From Polytrichum commune (Eukaryota > Streptophyta > Polytrichopsida > Polytrichales > Polytrichaceae): 64,000 bases of DNA. Below the pieces are notes generated by a model. It ran no database searches and was not told where the DNA came from. It saw only the letters and a list, made by a program, of their open reading frames with translations. Positions 11,450 to 25,200 of this stretch are shown piece by piece. Numbering within the stretch: the first letter of the stretch is position 1; each line of letters begins with the position of its first letter. The DNA lies in NCBI GenBank assembly GCA_950295325.1, contig OX485804.1, positions 19,158,001 to 19,222,000 of the forward strand. The letters run 5' to 3'. The position numbers and the translations under genes are program-made.

Positions 11450-13466
11450 CGCTTCCTTGTTCGTGCCTTGGGCCAATGAACGAGCTAACCGACTGCTAGT
11501 TTATAGAGGAACTGGTCGAGTTTGAGAAATAACCGGTTGAAGCTCAAGACTGTAGGAAATTTACCTATCATTTTAAGATGAACATACAGAATACGCCTCA
11601 ATTCAATAAAGGAAAACCGAAAGATCACCACATGTAACCGGTTGGACTTGAGAACAACTAGGATCTTGACCGATTATGCCCAGAAATCTCCCCGGACACT
11701 GCCTTGAACTGAACTGAACTCCAGTTATGCGACGAGTTAAGCACCCTTCATGAGTAACTTGGAAGCACTTAAGTAGAGTGGTCGCCTTGTGCGGGGAGAG
11801 AAGAGGCATGTACGCGTTTGATGCTTGTCTGATAGGCCGCTACTCTGAGGAAACAAGGTGCGAGCGGTTGCGTCTCCGGATAGAGCGGTGTACGGGGATA
11901 AGGGCATAAGTTAAAAGCCTCAATCAGTGCACAACTAAGTAAGGATTGTGGGTTTTCCCAGCACATGTGAGAAGTTGGTGATCATAACTTACAGGAGAAG
12001 AGAAGGTGAGTCCGTGATCCAGCAACTTGGAAGCTGTTGGGCTCCGGGAGTGTGAGAGCTAGCTTGTAGCAGCTTGCTTGCTTTAGCTTACTTGGAGCAA
12101 CCTCATAACTTATTACTCACAGGTTACAGATGAAGAGCCATGTGAGGTGCTACGATCTCGCCAACCCAACCGTGGCCTGTTGTGGAACCGTAGCCTGCCG
12201 GGGAAGTGGCCCAACTTCACACTGGATCTGAAGCTCCTGTCGCCAAAGGCAAAGGCAAAGGGTGTGATCCTGCGGTGTCAATAAGCGTCCGACAGGTTCA
12301 GGTTCTGCAGTTCACCTTCTTCTTCTTCTTCTTCCGTCGAGTACATTCTGTTTTCCTTGGGTCCTGAAGAAGGGCATAAACTTGAAGGCCTATTTGCTTG
12401 CCGGTGAACTTGTTAGACACATTGAAAACATGTGAATATAAATGAGGTCCTTGTTGCTGCTTGCGAGCGTGACGTGAGAGTAGAGCCTGAGAGGGATTGA
12501 AGGGCCAAAGTTCTACTGAAGACTCCGAATCTGAAGGTGTTCAGGTGGAATGAATGAAGCAGCCCTCCCTCAACTTTCATGTGCTTAAGTTAGTAGGCTC
12601 TGGATTAGAATACCTCGGCAAACATGTGAAGGAAAGTCTTGAAGCAGCTCCTCGTCCAAGGAATGATATCTGTGGACATGTAGTGAGTGCCTAAATGCTT
12701 TAATCTGTTAGCTCTGCAGCACAAAACTTTAAAGTTTGCAGTGAGCTGCAATCAGTACTTCAAGATTCTAGTAAGTTCTTCATAGGCCAAGTACGAGCTT
12801 CGGTTAAGGTCGATAGAGAGACTATAGATCTAGGGTTCCTCTGGCTCAAAGTTTCAAGTTCTGGGTGTGGAGTTTGCACTGTTTACTCACGGAGAGATTC
12901 TCTGGGAAACGGCATCGGTTCACTCTTAGTGTTGTTAGATCGCATTGTGGCACTTAGTGGGCCTGAGGAGTGCAGGAGAAGCAGGCTCTGAGTAGCGCTC
13001 TTCGGCCCATAAGAGTACAGAGTGCACTGATCACACGTTGTAGAAAGTAAAAGCAAAGCAAAACAAATCATACAAAATCACTCCTTGGTGTCTCGTTTCT
13101 CCCTCCTTAGTACTTGCAAATTAGTGTGCTGCCATCGCTGCCTCAGAGAGGGAGCCTCGGCAAGGTGGCTTCAAGCCTCGCAAGAGTAAAGTAGACTCTA
13201 AGCAGCGCAACCCCTGCTCACGGGATCACAGAATATGCCAACCATCAATCGGAGGAGAAAAATGGAAATTTTTCAAAGTGTAAAATCTGCAACCTGCTGA
13301 GAAGTCATGCCTAAGAGGAGAGGGAAAGGTACTGATAGTACTAAGAGCATCCTCAAGACCACATTGATCTTCAGTAATCCAGTGTGTAACGTTATGTTTG
13401 GAATGGCACTGATAGCTTCTCTTTGAGTCACCATTGTTGATGATGATAATTACTGCGGTTCCAATT
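11450..13466. other. GC-richer, ORF-poor stretch upstream of the AP180 gene
   Basis: Composition changes here from AT-rich intergenic DNA to a more balanced mix, with T/C-rich runs (CTTCTTCTTCTTCTTCC near 12321) and many short potential splice sites, but no reading frame longer than about 70 codons. It may hold noncoding leader exons and the promoter of the downstream gene, or an unrecognised noncoding RNA. No motif decides between these. Confidence 0.35.
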
Positions 13467-13990
13467 ACAAAGCGAGATCTGGAGTTATGTTGTTGCAGTG
13501 TGCTTACAGGCTGACATTTCACCAAAAATCCAACCCCTCCCTTGTAGAGTGTAGGAGGTGCATTGTGTGGCGAGAGTCTGCACTGCTTCATCTTCCTGTA
13601 GTCTGCTTCACAAGTGACAAGGGTACCGGATTTGTTTTAAAAAATGAAGTATATGATTTGTGGAGCACTTGACGGTCTGTGGACCACGGAGGTGGTTATG
13701 ATAAGTTACACCAATAATAATCGGTAGTCCATGTCAAAGTGAGATCTTGAGTTAATGTGCTTAGAGGCTGACATTTCTCCAAAAATCCAACCCCTACCTT
13801 GTAGAGTGTAGGAGGTGCATTGTGTGGCGAGAGTCTGCACTGCTTCATCTTCCTGTAATTTGCTTCACAAGTGACAAGTATCAGGTTTTTCTTTCAACAA
13901 TGAAGTATATCTTGAATGGTTTGTGCTTGGTTATGATAAGTTGTGTGCCAATGATGATTGGTTTTGGGCTTGACCAGTACTCTGCTCTGT
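13467..13990 (+). repeat. Tandem direct duplication (about 265-bp unit, two copies) in the AP180 upstream region
   Basis: Unit 1 (about 13467-13732) and unit 2 (about 13733-13990) share AAAAATCCAACCCCT, CTTGTAGAGTGTAGGAGGTG, CATTGTGTGGCGAGAGTCTG and CACTGCTTCATCTTCCTGTA, as well as GGTTATGATAAGTT. The core of about 110 bp is nearly identical; the rest has diverged. It lies directly 5' of the acceptor that precedes the ATG of the clathrin adaptor gene, so it falls in a leader intron or the proximal promoter. Confidence 0.75.
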
Positions 13991-14004
13991 AGTTTTTGCA
14001 GACA

Positions 14005-17000
14005 ATGGCTCCTCGCACATTACGGAAAGCTCTTGGGGCTATGAAGGACCAGACAAGCATAGCTCTGGCAAATGTTGCCAGCACGCGTGCTCCAGAGCTG
14101 GACATAGCTCTGGTGAAGGCCACAAGCCATGAGGAAGCTCCGGTGGATGAGAAGTATGTGCAAGAGATTCTACAGATGACTGCTTGCTCACGAGGCTATG
14201 TGAATGTATGTGTGGCGGGTCTGGCTAGGCGCCTTGGGAAGACCCGGAACTGGATTGTGGCTCTGAAGACACTGATGCTCACTCACCGGTTGATGCGTGA
14301 AGGTGATCCTCAATTCGAGACTGAATTAAAGCATGCAGGAAGGCGTGGTATGCGAATGTTGAATCTCTCTCATTTTAGAGACGATTCGAATTCCAGTGCT
14401 TGGGACTACTCAGCCTTTGTAAGGACCTACGCTCTCTTCATCGATGAAAAGTTGGACTCTTCTTCTGTCTCTGGAGATCCGAGATTAAACAGTGGCCATA
14501 TCCGATCTCCCGTCGAAATTGGGCGGAAGTCCAGCTTTGGCATGGATGACTCCAGCTTTAAAGGCCGTCATCGTTCACCGGACCGGCAATCAGGAAGGAG
14601 ACACAGTTTTGATGGTGGTCAGTCTAACAGGTCCCGTAGTTTTGACGCCGACAAATTTGAACTTGATGGTCGGCTTGCGAAGAAGGAAAGGATCGAGATG
14701 AAGGACATGAGCATCACCAAGGTTCTGGAGAAGCTCCCGGTGCTACAGAGGTTGATGGACCGTATTTTAGGGTGTCGGCCCACTGGAGCTGCAAAAACTA
14801 ATCGTTTGGTGCAGATTGCATTGTATCCACTGGTGAAGGAGAGTTATCATTTGTACTCGGAGATTTGTGATGGAATGACGGTCATTCTCGATGGATTTTT
14901 TGAACTTGAGCAGGCTAACCGTGTGAGAGCCTTCGAGATCTACAATCAATCAGCGAAACAAGGAGATGAACTTGCAGCTTTCTACAATCTGTGCAAAAAT
15001 TATGGAGTTGGAAGATCTCACGAATATCCGCAGGTTGGTTGGGCTCATGTGTCATTAAGTTTTCATTGGAACAAAGTTTGTCATGCATCTTGCAAAAGGT
15101 TGAGTGCTCACTATTTTATTGAAGCAAAACACCACTTATGGTATTTATTGTTGCGTACTTTCTGGAAGTATGCAATGCTACAACTTCTTCCCGTAGACTT
15201 CACTTTCACCAACAAAGATCAATTAGGTTGTATGGATATTATACAACATGAATGGCTTTGCTTGATATACTTACATTCTTGGCCAAAAAGTCAGAGCACT
15301 GTGTGACCCCAAATAGTAAGTGGCACTAAATACCATATATATGGTGGTGGATCAGTTTTAGTGAGTGCAAGTCTAATAAACAACTCTGTATCCAATATTC
15401 TCTACTCTGATTTGGCTTATCAATCAATGTCTTTTCTGGATCCTGTAAAGTCCATGATTCTTTTAACTAGTGCCTACTTGAATGTGTGAGAACTTAATAA
15501 TTGCAATGCTTTCGGTTGTTCAGTCTCTTTGCTGTGGTTGAGAATTCCGGGTTTTTCATTTTGCATATTGATTCTGGTTTCTACAGGTGCAAAAGGTTTC
15601 TCAAGAGCATCTGGACACACTGGAAGAGTTCCTTAGGGAACGCTCTCACAATACACCGTCCCGCAATCAGAAGCCCAAGGTACCCGAAGCAGAGCAATTG
15701 CAGATTGAATATAGGCCACCATCTCCGAAAAGAGAACCTGAAGTGATGGAAGAGGCCGTAGAAGATACTATTGAGGTAGAACCCGTACAGGAGGTCCTGG
15801 AACCCGAGCCAGAGATTGTGCAAAAGCAACCAGGTGAAAAGCCAAAATCTAAACCTGAGATTTATTTGGTTCTTGTTTTAGGAGTCAAAATATGTCTGCA
15901 CTCTACACACTGAGTAGGAATTCCTGCAATGCAATACACGATTGGGGTTTGCTTGTTTCTAAGTCAACTATGTCACTATGCTCAAAATTGAAATGCCAAT
16001 GGATTATATCTAGGATACTTTGTTTTTGGCAACTTTTTTGATTCCTCGCATTTCATGTAATCATCTAAGCTTAGTCGCTCTTCCTTTGGCTTGTCATTCT
16101 ATTGTGGGTCTTGGTCCCTCCATTCGTTAAAGCTATTTGTATAAGGTATGCAGGTATTATTTGGTTACTTTCTTATGCGGACACCTATATTTAATTGGTG
16201 TGGCTAGGTAAGGATCAAAGAACAAACACCATAAATAAAGAGATTGGACTACATCTCTAATATTGATGAACTACAGTACTTTATACTCAAATAGTAAACA
16301 CAACTGGGAGGACCTATGTATTCAATTAAGGAATCATGCACTTCCGTTAACCATAAGTAAATCAAGAAAGGTCTGCTTTTCAATCTGGGTGTTGCTGATG
16401 CTTCATCGTAGATTTGCTAATGCAACACAAGTTTCATTGTGCAAAACCAATTGGTAGAAATTGAAGAACATGAAATACGAACTGAATAACACCTGCCTAC
16501 CTTAGCCTTACCTGCCTTATATTTCCGTCATTTGACTTCCATCAGTCTGCACAGGTTTCTTACAATTTTGGTTCTGGCTCTGGATAATCTTATCCCTGAC
16601 CTGACTGGACTGGAAATGTGATGTCACGTCATGTGTGCAGACTTGCTGGATTTAGAGCCCGCAGTATCCCCCGAAACTCATGAGAACAGCCTTGCATTGG
16701 CTCTGTTTTCGGACGGAGCAGGCACAACTAAATGGGAACCATTTGGTCCTGCAGCCCAAGATTCATCAACACAAGGGAGCAACAACACCAACTGGCAGAA
16801 CAGCTTAGATGGAAAAGCTGACTGGGAGCTAGCTCTCGTAGAGTCTACCAGTCACATGTCCAAGCCTGTACACACTGGAACCCTTGCAGGAGGGCTTGAT
16901 CCTCTTCTTCTGACAAGTATGTATGATCAGGGGCTTGTGAATCAACAAACTGCTCTTGCAACCGCACCCCAAGGGAGTGCCAGTAGTGTAGCTGTGCTTT

Positions 17001-17335
17001 TACCCAAGCCTGGTGCTGCAACCCTCCTTGCTCTGCCTGCTCCACCTGGTGCCCTAAAACCTGAACCTGTTGGAGGCTATGACCCATTTGCTGCCTCAGC
17101 TGTGGTTCCTCCTCCTGCCTATGTGCAGATTGCAGACATGGGCAAAAAACAGCAGTTCCTGGCCCATGAGCAGGTTTTATGGCAGCAATACCAGATGGAT
17201 GGTATGCGAGGTGAACAAAGTTTCATGAAGAATCCCTATTTAGTAGGTATGCCAGCAGCCTTGCCACAACAGCATTTGGCTGTGCCTTACTACAACATGG
17301 GTGTGCCTGTGCAGAACCCTTATGCTTCTTACTAG
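14005..17335 (+). CDS. AP180/CALM-type ANTH-domain clathrin assembly protein (3 exons, 656 aa)
   Basis: Exons are 14005-15033, 15587-15833 and 16641-17335 (join phases 0 and 1). The product starts MAPRTLRKALGAMKDQTSIA, the usual start of plant AP180 N-terminal homology (ANTH) proteins, which bind phosphoinositides at the plasma membrane or trans-Golgi and recruit clathrin. The ANTH region covers exon 1 (GLARRLGKTRNWIVALKTL, WDYSAFVRTYALFIDEKLD, LGCRPTG, LYPLVKESYHLYSEI). A Ser/Arg-rich insert near residues 160-215 interrupts it. Exon 2 encodes an acidic, proline-rich linker. The join into exon 3 creates DLLDLEP, a clathrin-box type motif. DPFAAS and PPAYVQ follow, and the protein ends NPYASY. 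The architecture resembles Arabidopsis At1g03050/At4g02650 (recalled, not searched). A splice acceptor ends at 14001, 3 nt before the ATG, so a 5' leader intron is likely. The protein looks intact. Confidence 0.93.
16150..16330 (+). repeat. Dispersed about 250-bp repeat family, copy inside AP180 intron 2
   Basis: Contains TTGGTTACTTTCTTATGCGG, ACACCTATATTTAATTGGTG, AAAGAGATTGGACTACAT and CACAACTGGGAGGACCTATG, in the same order as the copies at 9945-10165 and 10315-10545. It sits within the intron between exons 2 and 3 of the AP180-type gene, in the gene's own orientation. Confidence 0.5.
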
Positions 17336-18430
17336 AAGTCCCCCTCTTTTTTACCTTTTCCTTTTTTTGTATACTTATATCCACACCCTTTTTAGCAGAA
17401 ACTGAGTTTAATACACACTCAGATCCTCTTAGCACATTCTTTGGGCCAGTTCCACAAGTCTGTGGGCCAGTCCAGCATTCTTGGTGGAGTTTAGTGCAAC
17501 ACTACCTAGACTCCCGGGCATACGGATTTTTCACATGATCAGCTTTTCTTGTAATAGCTGGCATGTGGTTGTAGTTGTAGTTGCTAGGGCAAGCGCCTTG
17601 TCAATAACACAAAAACAACAGCTTGTCAGGTTCTGATGAATTTTATTTTATCTCCACAACTTCTACAGTCCGATTTGCATCCGCATTGCTCTCAGAAGAG
17701 TTGGGTTGGGTTCTTGGTTCATGAATTCTGATTTGCTAATGCCAGCATATGAGTCCTAGGCAATTGTCGTGTGTCGGTGAGAGAAATATGTGAATCTACC
17801 ACTGAGGTAGTTGTCTAGATTTCCAGTTCCCTATTCCAAGGTCATCTGTGAATTGATGATATTGGTACACCCTACCTTAGTTAGAAGTTCCAAAACCCAA
17901 GGACATCTGTGAAATCTGAACGATTTTAATACAGTTTGTGGTGAGAAAACCTATATTAGAAGACCTCCACATAAGAAAAGCCACAGCACAACAACTTGTA
18001 AAACCTCCACTCGCTATCAAATAGTTACCTCAAAACAACTCCAACCACTCCTCACATTCTTCTTACTAAGTCATACCCACCCACTGCAACATACAACCAC
18101 AACAATTGACACCCCATAACCCCCTCCATATCCCACAAATGAAAAAACATACGAATCCACAGGATATAACTTCCACACCCTTCATAACAACATCCTTGTC
18201 CAATCTAAGGATGTCCACCCACATTACTTGACACCTAACTAGCTCAATGAAACTCTGCCAACCCAAATACTTCCACCACAATACCACCATAATAAAAAGA
18301 AAATATTTACTCTCCCCCCAAATAAAAAAATTGATACATATTTCAACTCCTTAAACTACAAACACTAATAGAACCCCAATACTTACATTAACACTAACAT
18401 AACGCCACCAAAAATTTCCATAGAAATTTC
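17336..18430. other. 3' region of the AP180 gene and intergenic sequence
   Basis: A T-rich 3' UTR follows the stop. AATACA (17410) and AATAACA (17603) could act as plant near-upstream polyadenylation elements. From about 17950 the strand becomes A/C-rich (CCACAACA-type low complexity) with no coding signal. Confidence 0.4.
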
Positions 18431-18449
18431 ATACAATGCTTGATGTCAT

Positions 18450-19165
18450 CAAAGCAAAATCAAAACTCATACTCCATATTATTAGTGGACATGAAGTCCT
18501 CCTTCACAGCGTTGTATGTTGGAGTAGGAGTGCCATGTTTGCCAGTTTCGACTTTGGCATTGCACACAATCCACACATTGGTTTGCATTGCCCAACATCT
18601 TTTGGCAGAATTGGGTAGCAATCTTGCAATGTGCCACTTGGAAGTAGGGCAATTAGTTTTTGACATGGATGTGGTATGAGCAAATCCATGCTCTATAGCA
18701 TTCAACAACTCCTCTATGCATAGCAATTTTTTTATCCAAGTGTTTGGGCAAGGAATGAAGTAGTTCACTTTGTCGAATCAATGTGAGTCTCAATCAACAC
18801 CAAGTGGCAAGTTGAGCTTCCGTTTGATGGGCCCAAACAACTATGAGCCCTCCAATGTACAATCCCCGGTGTTAGGTTTTTTTACCCTTGGGAAAACTTC
18901 ATGGCTTCTGCCAAGAGCTTGGGATCTTCACACTTGGAAACAACCTTTAGCTTCAATGATGTTGAATCCTGTCCTTTACTAGTGGCACTCCCTTTCAATC
19001 ATGACCTATAAGTTGCAATTTGCATGAAGGCTTGGATCTAATTGTTCATTGTGGCTTTATAAGGACAAGTCATCTTATTCTTGGATTGTTGAAGCCATTT
19101 GTTGTGTATCATTTCAACGAGGTTGCCACTTGGCATTTCTACACATTCCTCCAATGACACGTCCT
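18450..19165 (-). pseudogene. Decayed protein-coding remnant, probably transposon-derived
   Basis: Reading the minus strand from about 19165 gives blocks such as LEECVEMPSGNLVEMIHNKW, LQQSKNKMTCPYKATMNN, KVVSKCEDPKLLAEAMKFSQ and, after stops and a frame change, TSKWHIARLLPNSAKRCWAM and KHGTPTPTYNAVKEDFMSTN up to MEYEF. Amino-acid composition is protein-like over more than 200 residues, but at least four stops break it. I do not recognise the family. The arrangement suggests a degraded transposon protein rather than a host gene. Confidence 0.4.
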
Positions 19166-19169
19166 ATAC

Positions 19170-20601
19170 ACAAATAAGCAAATATAAATTAATTCAATAG
19201 GAAATGAACAAACATTGATTGTATAATCCAACTTACAATCAGAAAATTGGAATTTTTATAGTGTAGTTACAAGAAGCATATGTCCACCCCATTGTCCATA
19301 ACAAAACTGCCAAAACCCAACCATTCCAAAAGCCCAACCAACTTTCCTTTGTGGCAGCTCCCAATGACAACCACCAAGAATGAAGGACATGGTGTTTAGT
19401 GTCACCATCTCCATAGTGATGGCATTCTTGTGGTCCTTGCAAATTTGTTTGTGTTGAAAATGCAAGAGAGACCAAGAAGGAAGGGTCCCATGTACTCCAC
19501 AAGGAAGCAACTGGAGATGGCAAGAATTTCTAAGGGCAATAGATCAAAGACTGCATAAGCACTCAAGTTTTGGAAGATTGGAGAATCGACAACATTGGGG
19601 TCAAGATGGATGGAGGTGGACAAAGTGCATAATCTTTGAACGACAACGATGACTAAGTAAGTGACACATTGCATGACTCATCACACACCAAAGAAGATGG
19701 AGGTAGTCAATCACAGAAGAAGGTAAATTGTGTCAATACATTGTGTGGAGCCACCATAGAGTGCATTCTATTTCAAGAGTAGAAAATTCAAATTGCAAGG
19801 GAGTGAAAATTTTGAAACTTTCAAGGAATGTGACACGAAGTGGTGGTAAATACCTAGGAAATATGTTAAAATTTTAGAAAGTGGTATTATGCAAAGCTGA
19901 AATCAAGGAAAATTTGAAATGAGCACACAATTCACTTGTGTCCATTAAGAGATAAACGTGGGAGAGATTAAAAATTCATGGGCACATCTTAATTGTGGCA
20001 TGTCAATTTGCAACTAAGCACATGCACTTGTCTTAATCCAAAATAAATGATGCAAACCAAAAAAAAGTAGTATTAGTTCCCAAATTCGTGTTGATCCGGA
20101 CTCCACTAACAAACATGCGAGCCAAGCACGGACCCCACGCAAGTTTTGCCACCATGATGTGTTAGGCAACAGACATTGACCATTTTTCATCACTTAAAGT
20201 ACCTACACTTTGTATTTCCTTCATATTGATATATGATGTTGTTGTCTTCTTGTTCCACAATGGCTCTTGCTTCTAGAACATATTTGAATCATGATAGAGC
20301 AATATTTGGCTTTATAGCTGCAATTTGGAAGCTTGTGTTGAAGGACCTTGTCTTAATATGTTTTGCAACAACCTATGTGTATGACCATGTCCATTTTGCC
20401 AATGTAACTCCATGCATTAAAAATCCATAAAGGTGTCATTGTAGCAAGTCTCAAATCTACTTTAGCCAAGTCAAGTTGCTCCTCATGATTCCACAAAGCC
20501 ATAAATTAAACTCATTTTTGAATGTATGTTTGAATGGTCTTTGAATGACTACATCAATGTTGGTTAGAATCCTAGTCTTTCCAAGTCCAACCGGATACAT
20601 G

Positions 20602-20640
<39 letters not shown>

Positions 20641-21830
20641 TATTACCTAATTAAAGTTATACATAAATGCAATTGGGTATTACTCAACCAATTCTTCCAG
20701 TTCATTAAAACACATGTATTGGTTGTAGCATGCTAGTGCAATTGGTAAAGATGTACAAGAAGCAAATATGAGTGTAGTTTTTTTGATGTAACTCACAAAA
20801 TAAGCACTTGTATGAATAAACCAACAATCAATGAACCATATCATTCTATGACTTGAAGAAAATTGAGCTCTTTGCACTTTGATTTGTAGTAGGCCAATAT
20901 AAATCTTCTCCGCAAATCACAGCATGATCTCCAATGTCGAACATGGGTTGCTTGAAATGTGAAGTGAAAGCCAACACATTTACATTGTATTTGACTTTGA
21001 TTTGTTTTTGGTTTTATTAACGGTCTATTTTGCTAATAAGAATCCCTTGCAAAGGTAGAGGTACGCCAATAGAGGAGGATGAAACACAATGGTTTATGCC
21101 TCTAAACCTTCATGCCTTGATCCAACATTAATGATGCAAACAACAACAAAAATGTTCCTAAAATGATCCTCGTCTAAACTCCAATACGACACGTGTGAGC
21201 CAAGCATGGACATGTAGTGTCATAGTTTGTGAAGTTTCTAGAATATCCATTGTCAAGTTTTGAGCTACGTAATCACCATGATGCCACTCTTTTCTCAAAT
21301 TTGCACAAAAACAACAATCATTTCCTTACACTTCTAAGCTACTTACTCTATGTCCTCTTTGGATCCAAGAAGTACGTATCTTGCTTTGAAGCACATATAA
21401 ATAATTCAAAGTTTTAAAGTCTGTAAATGTACTAAAGTGAAGCTCTTACATGTTGTAAACTGAAGTTCAAACATACATTTTGGTAATCTAAACTCAACTA
21501 CAAAATTATCTAATTGTTGGTATCATGACGTAAAATCATCAAAATATAAGTACCTAGTAGTGGATTTACTAGAATGAAAGCTTCAAAGTATTGGACTATA
21601 AACCTCCAAGTATCAAAGCCAAGATGCTACCTATTCCCTTGATGACTTATATGTTGCAATCATCCACTAATGTTCAAAGCTCTCATAAGCTAATAATATA
21701 TTGCCAATTAGTGCTCATAAAACTCATAAAGGCCGCCACTCCTCACACACCTACCACTCATAGCGCGCCTACAACCACTCTTCATGAAATAAAATTTTGA
21801 AGGAAGTTGGTTGAAATTATTGCAAAATTG
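19170..21830. other. Intergenic, no gene seen
   Basis: AT-rich, short frames only. Holds the (TG)n microsatellite at 20603-20634. Confidence 0.5.
20603..20634. repeat. (TG)n microsatellite
   Basis: About 16 uninterrupted GT units. Confidence 0.9.
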
Positions 21831-21853
21831 GAGAGAGAGAGAGAGAGAGAGAG
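21831..21853. repeat. (GA)n microsatellite
   Basis: About 11 uninterrupted GA units. Confidence 0.9.
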
Positions 21854-22268
21854 TTTGCATTGCAAATCCTACCAAATGGTATTATTTAATGTTTTCAGCA
21901 AGCCCCTATTGAAATAAAGCCCTCTACGCTAATACATGATGACCTTTGATTTTGAATGGCCAACATGGAAGATAGAAAGGAGGTGGTAGGGAGGTAAAAT
22001 AAAGGTAGTAGGAGGTTTTATACCTACCTATGCCAAAAACCCTAACCCTCCTCATTGTGTGTATAGGGGGACTTAGTTGGTGACGGCCATAGTGAAGGAA
22101 GGTTGTTGAGGATAGGGTGTGGAGAATAAAGATGGTTCGGATGTGGAGTATTGGAGTGTGCATGGGCGGAGCTTGGGAGCACTGCAAAGGAGGGCAACAC
22201 GGATATGGAGGAGGTTGTGGTGACGAAGGGCGACACCTTGTCTCCTTGTATGGCAAAGGTAAGCTTCC

Positions 22269-25200
22269 TACCCCCCCCCCCCCTTTTCACAACGATATTT
22301 CATGGTCTACCTTGGTGTTGTCCTCATTAGACTTCCTTGGATATTTAGGATCGGACTTAACCTTCTTGTGGCAACCACTTGGGGTGCAACCTAGGCACTT
22401 ACATGGGCAGCCAAGGGTTTGGGTCGATACAAACCCCTTAGCAATTTGAAATAAAACTTGAAGACCTAGGTGTTGGGAATGATCACTTGACCCACCCTCT
22501 TGATTGATAACACTCCCCCCCCCCCTTCCTTGATTGCCAAATATATGCCTTACATATGAAGCCAAAGGACCAAAAGTTTTGGAAAAAAATCAAATATTAT
22601 GAAAATTATGACCTCAGATTTGAGATCATAAATTTCAAAATTCTTGATATAAATTGTGGGCCTCAATTACTTATTGTGTTTTACATTTATTTTATTTATT
22701 GTAAACTTACATTAAGACTTGACTTCTTATTTTTTAAGATGAGGCCAATAATATCTAATCATAAGATTCCCATAATGGTTTAGTCAGAGAGGAGACAATG
22801 TCAGTTGTGTGTCCAACACTCTCTTTAATAAATTGACTGGGAGCACATGCAACCTTTTGGTAAAACTCACTTTAGCATACCATTATGCCATCTTCTTCCC
22901 TTGCTTTTGGTGATACCCATATTGGAGGTCAATGTGTAGTTATTGGAAAACAAATTCATTAATGATTACCACAAAGGTGATATAGTTCTTTATGTTTCTA
23001 TCATGGATGACAAAGGGAAAAAGTTGAGGGAGTAATGCTCACCAATTTGAATGGATGGAATGAGCATTGGTGACCATCAAATGAATCATTTGAGTTATGA
23101 TTGTCACTAGATAGTGACTTTGAGGTTTTGAGGAAAAATTGATTTGGGTGTTTGGGTTGGGGAAGGGAATCATGGGGTTAGTGCATGGCGACATCATATT
23201 GGTAATGTTGATCCAGATGATTTGGACTCGCATTATTCTATTGATTGTATATTCTTGAATCCCACTAGAGTTGTTGGTATATTGCTTGATGCAATGCACG
23301 GTGTCAACATATACCATATTGGCATTGTCTTGTCTTTTTGCATTTTCATTTTTAAGGTTCATATCAAACACTTTGATTTATTGATTGCTTTAGGGTTTAA
23401 TTTCATATTTGTCTTTGTATAGATTTACTGAGAGTGATCATGTGAAGACCCATTTGGTTCACAAGCTTTCACCATATGAACAATTTTGGGAAACTAAAAT
23501 CACACGAACTTCGTGACAACTTGTCCCCATAGCAATACACCTCGTGCCAAATATAGATGCAATAAGAATACATCGTATCTTTGATAGCGGATGTCTTCGC
23601 AACATTCTTATACAAGGTTTGTTGCCATCCTCTATCTCCAAGACAACTCCTAGATGCCATTTTCTTTCCAACAACAAATGCTATCATGGATGTCAAAAAT
23701 TCAAACATCTTGTTCAATTTCAAGAATTCATGTGCACATCTCATAAGTGGTGTTGTACCTTGGAGAGGAGGATGGGAAAAAAAACGTTATGTACATGTAG
23801 ATTTTGATCAAGGCCTTGACTAAGTTCAAAGATGTTGTACTAGATCTCTGTGCATCCACATTTGATATCCATTTTCATAGTCATTAATCCAACAATTTGA
23901 CCAAGGGTTTTTTTTTGGAGTTTATGTTGATCCTATCCATATATGAATGCCAAGAGCTTCCATTCATGCTTGCAAATGAAGTGGATGCCACATTGTGGCA
24001 TTTGAGGGCATTATGCCATGCTTGATAGCATCATAGCTCCTCTTTTTAATGACACAACATTGAACACCTTTGCAACTCCAACTCATATCATTATTAATGA
24101 TGATGATGACATGCCTCACACTATTAAGATGATTGCAAAAAGCTTTCACATTGGTGTGTAAGATTGCAAAAAATTAGATTTTTTCTAAATTTTCCGCCTT
24201 GCTGGTAATCTTCCAATCATTTCAAGCAATTAACCAATGTAACTTATGTATGTAGATTAATGGCAGTGGCTATGTCACCTCCTAGTGACATGTATCTTTG
24301 CCTCCACATGCGAAGACTATGGCACAAGTTGTGGCGGTCACAAAAACACTAAACCCTCACTGGAAATCTTGATGTGCACTTTGCAACCCGTATGTGGACA
24401 ATGAGGTTGAGGAAGGGAATGAGAACGATAGCATGGATGTTGTAGCCCTAAGTAGCAATTGGTCCTAGTTTTTGATTGGAGTGTTTTGTTTTGACCTCAT
24501 TTAATTTGAATAACCACTTATCATTGGGCATGGTTTTGTGTGTGCAATTCTCTTGCTTTTGTGCATGTGCTATTCACATTATTTTGCATGTATTATGCAC
24601 ATAGTTTTACATCTGTCAATTGCATGGTTTTGTAATTGGTTATTTGTACTTTGTAAGAAATCATATGGCACCTATATACACTACATTTTTTATTTTTTTC
24701 CATTTGTTCATGTCATATTTCCATGGATACAAAAGGTCAGTTTACCACCATAAAACTTTCATTCACTCCTCACTGCTCTTTTCTCATCGCTCGCCACTCA
24801 TATGATAACATCCCCCCCCCCTCAACACTATAAAGACAAAAATGATACACAACTATGGACAGTTGAAGCTATACTATGACCCTTGTAATACTCATTGCAT
24901 GCGTTGGGGAAGGTGGTACCAAGGTATATTGAAGATTTGTTTATGCTTCTCAATGGAAACACAATAAACAATAGGTATCTGTCCAGACCAAAATGTAAGA
25001 TCTTGTTTGGGGCTAGTGTTGGATGTCTCGCTCTTGGAGTTGAGCTCCCACCAATCTGATCTAAGGTGGAAACATGATCATTCTAGATTATAGCTTGGAT
25101 GTTGATAATTTAGATTATTTGACTATGTAATTAATATAAGAGCTCTTGCATGAATTTAGTGGACTCACTTGATCAAATGGATTAACTACAAATAAATGGC

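Noticed and set aside
22117-22449. 110-codon frame with Gly-rich and Pro-rich parts
   Set aside because: The Pro run comes from a poly-C tract, there is no domain, and an opposite-strand frame is equally open.
23039-23371. 110-codon frame on the minus strand
   Set aside because: Asn/Ile/Met-rich composition typical of AT-rich noncoding DNA, with no motif and no splice context.
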